From NCBI GenBank assembly GCA_934636305.1, contig CAKUAM010000018.1, positions 1-28,739 on the forward strand: a stretch of DNA of 28,739 nucleotides, given 5' to 3'. A program made the translations under genes and the position numbers. Shown here one piece after another: positions 27,517 through 28,739 of this stretch (positions within the stretch are counted from its first letter, which is position 1; each line of letters starts with the position of its first letter). The notes beneath the pieces are model-generated. The model was not told the DNA's origin. It made no database searches and saw only the letters and a program-made list of their open reading frames with translations. This DNA comes from an uncultured Oscillospiraceae bacterium. Lineage in GTDB: Bacteria; Bacillota; Clostridia; Oscillospirales; Oscillospiraceae.

Positions 27517-28739
27517 ACGCCCTCATACGTCCTTCTGGCAATGATCTCGTCCTGCAGATCCGGAGCAAGCTCCGTAAAGTAGGCCGTGTAGCCCGCGACC
27601 CGGACGGTCAGCCCGCGGTATTTTTCCGGCTCACGCTGCGCCGCGCGCAGGTCTGCTTCATTCAGGACGTTGAACTGGATATGGCTGATACCGAGCGCGC
27701 AGACCGCGCGCAGAAGCTGGGTGAACTTCCGGATCCCCGTATCCGTCCGGAAAAAGGCGGGCAGAAATTTCATGTTGAGCAGCGTCCCGTTGCTGGCCCT
27801 GCGGAACGGCAGGCGCGCGACGGACTGCAGAAGGGCGGTTGGCCCGTTGGTGTCACGGCCATACATGGCGGAAACGCCGCCGTCAGCCAGCGGATCTCCG
27901 GCCAGACGGCCGTCCGCCGACGCACCGACGTTCTGCCCCATGGGGACATGCGCCGAAACGGTGTAAAGCCCCATCTGATAGATACCGCCGCGGCCGTTGC
28001 GGTACCGCTCCAGCCGGGAGGCAAAGTAATTGACCCATTTTGCACCGAGCTCATCGACCCATGTGACATCGTTGCCGTATTTGGGGACCTTGTGGAGGAG
28101 CGTCGCGCGGAGAAGCGGATCGTCCTCAAAATTGGTCTGCAGCGCGTGCAGGAGGCGTTCGGCGGAGACAGTCTTTTCCTCATAGACGAGCTGGCGGATC
28201 GCGGCGAGTGAGTCCGCCACGTTGGCAACCTGAATGGCCTGCACACCGCTGAGGTTATAGTGCGCGCCGCCGCGCGTGACGTCGAGCCCTTTTTCCATGC
28301 AGTCGTCAATGACAGCGGACAGGAAGGGCGTGGGCAGGAGCTTTGCGTGCATCTGCTCCACAACGTCGATGCAGGCGGCCATCTTGTCGCAGAAGGTATC
28401 GATCTGTGCTGCAAAGGCGGCTTCCAGATCGGCATAGGTTTTGTAGGTCGTAAGGTTCCCGAGATCGGGGCCGAGCGGCTTTCCGGTCAGAAGATCGATG
28501 CCGCCGCTGAGCGTCAGCTCGAGCGCCTTGACAAGGTTGAACATGGCAGCGTCGCTCCAGCCGAGGGCGTTGCCGTGTGTGGTCAGCTCCACGCAGCCGA
28601 CGATCGCATAATTGCGCGCATCCTGGTCGCTGATGCCGTGCGACATAAGCGCGGGAATGACAGCCTCGTCGTTGAAGATCTGCGGCATGCCGCTGCCGAG
28701 ACCGATGACCCGGCTGGCTGCCTCCAGCAGCTCCTGCGG
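27513..28739 (-). CDS. Glycyl radical enzyme of the pyruvate formate-lyase superfamily, substrate unknown (N-terminus off the right edge)
   Basis: The visible 408 residues are the C-terminal half of a typically 780-850-residue enzyme. The frame stays open to base 28739. The active-site Cys is in VGCVELTTHGN (codon 28593-28595). The radical-bearing Gly is in RVAGYTAYFTELA (codon 27591-27593), followed by the PDLQDEIIARR tail. The ligand-lining residues after the Cys (ELTTHGN and GWSDAAMFN) do not match the GCVEP form that I associate with choline lyase and glycerol dehydratase, so the substrate is open. The gene is first in an operon with the activase and a ROK-like protein, and no PduL-like or microcompartment gene is seen in the window. 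Confidence 0.9.
   Translation of the reverse strand, partial: PQELLEAASRVIGLGSGMPQIFNDEAVIPALMSHGISDQDARNYAIVGCVELTTHGNALGWSDAAMFNLVKALELTLSGGIDLLTGKPLGPDLGNLTTYKTYADLEAAFAAQIDTFCDKMAACIDVVEQMHAKLLPTPFLSAVIDDCMEKGLDVTRGGAHYNLSGVQAIQVANVADSLAAIRQLVYEEKTVSAERLLHALQTNFEDDPLLRATLLHKVPKYGNDVTWVDELGAKWVNYFASRLERYRNGRGGIYQMGLYTVSAHVPMGQNVGASADGRLAGDPLADGGVSAMYGRDTNGPTALLQSVARLPFRRASNGTLLNMKFLPAFFRTDTGIRKFTQLLRAVCALGISHIQFNVLNEADLRAAQREPEKYRGLTVRVAGYTAYFTELAPDLQDEIIARRTYEGV

Overview
The window looks like chromosomal DNA of a GC-rich anaerobic Firmicute, probably a Clostridia of the Oscillospirales type. This is an inference from three things: the gene content (Wood-Ljungdahl carbonyl-branch proteins, FabK-type fatty acid synthesis, ECF vitamin transporters, a glycyl radical enzyme), the strong AGGAGG ribosome sites, and the sigma-A-like promoters. 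No rRNA, tRNA, CRISPR array or intact transposase was seen.

Region 1 (1-5326, minus strand) is a one-carbon and nickel-enzyme block. Read in the direction of transcription, a promoter at 5365-5393 drives a His-rich small protein (CooJ-like), a CooT-family nickel protein and an unrecognised 75-residue protein. A second promoter (4457-4485) then drives metF, cooC, acsD and an acsC gene that runs off the left edge. This acsC continues in frame into what looks like the start of an AcsE-type methyltransferase domain. Divergent from the block, at 5572-5970 (plus), is a CsoR/FrmR-family repressor whose first 48 residues contain 17 histidines.

Region 2 (5971-6664) has no gene but is dense in signals. 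It holds a roughly 320-nt element closed by a 25-bp terminal stem, an intrinsic terminator, a promoter, a tetrahydrofolate riboswitch and a possible Shine-Dalgarno-sequestering hairpin. The riboswitch leads into two tandem ECF S-components and folC (6665-9242). Folate uptake and polyglutamylation therefore sit beside the folate-dependent carbon-fixation genes.

Region 3 (9414-21437) is a TetR-type regulator divergent from a thirteen-gene fatty-acid operon: acpP-fabK-fabD-fabG-accB-fabZ-accC-accD-accA-thioesterase-fabF-second KAS-acyl-activating enzyme. Three copies of a perfect 15-bp palindrome lie between its promoter and acpP. No fabH is present. A strong bidirectional terminator closes the operon.

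Region 4 (21481-24534) holds a ferredoxin-like protein with a zinc-ribbon partner, divergent from a Crp/Fnr regulator over an ATAGTAT palindrome. An ABC ATPase with a two-helix membrane protein follows. Region 5 (24855-28739, minus) is a glycyl radical enzyme (N-terminus off the right edge), its radical-SAM activase and an unusual ROK-like protein, in a tightly overlapping operon of unknown substrate.

The leads that look least described are the large structured element next to the His-tailed CsoR, the AcsC-AcsE fusion, the CooC/CooT/His-rich nickel set with its 75-residue partner, and the glycyl radical enzyme/ROK-like operon.
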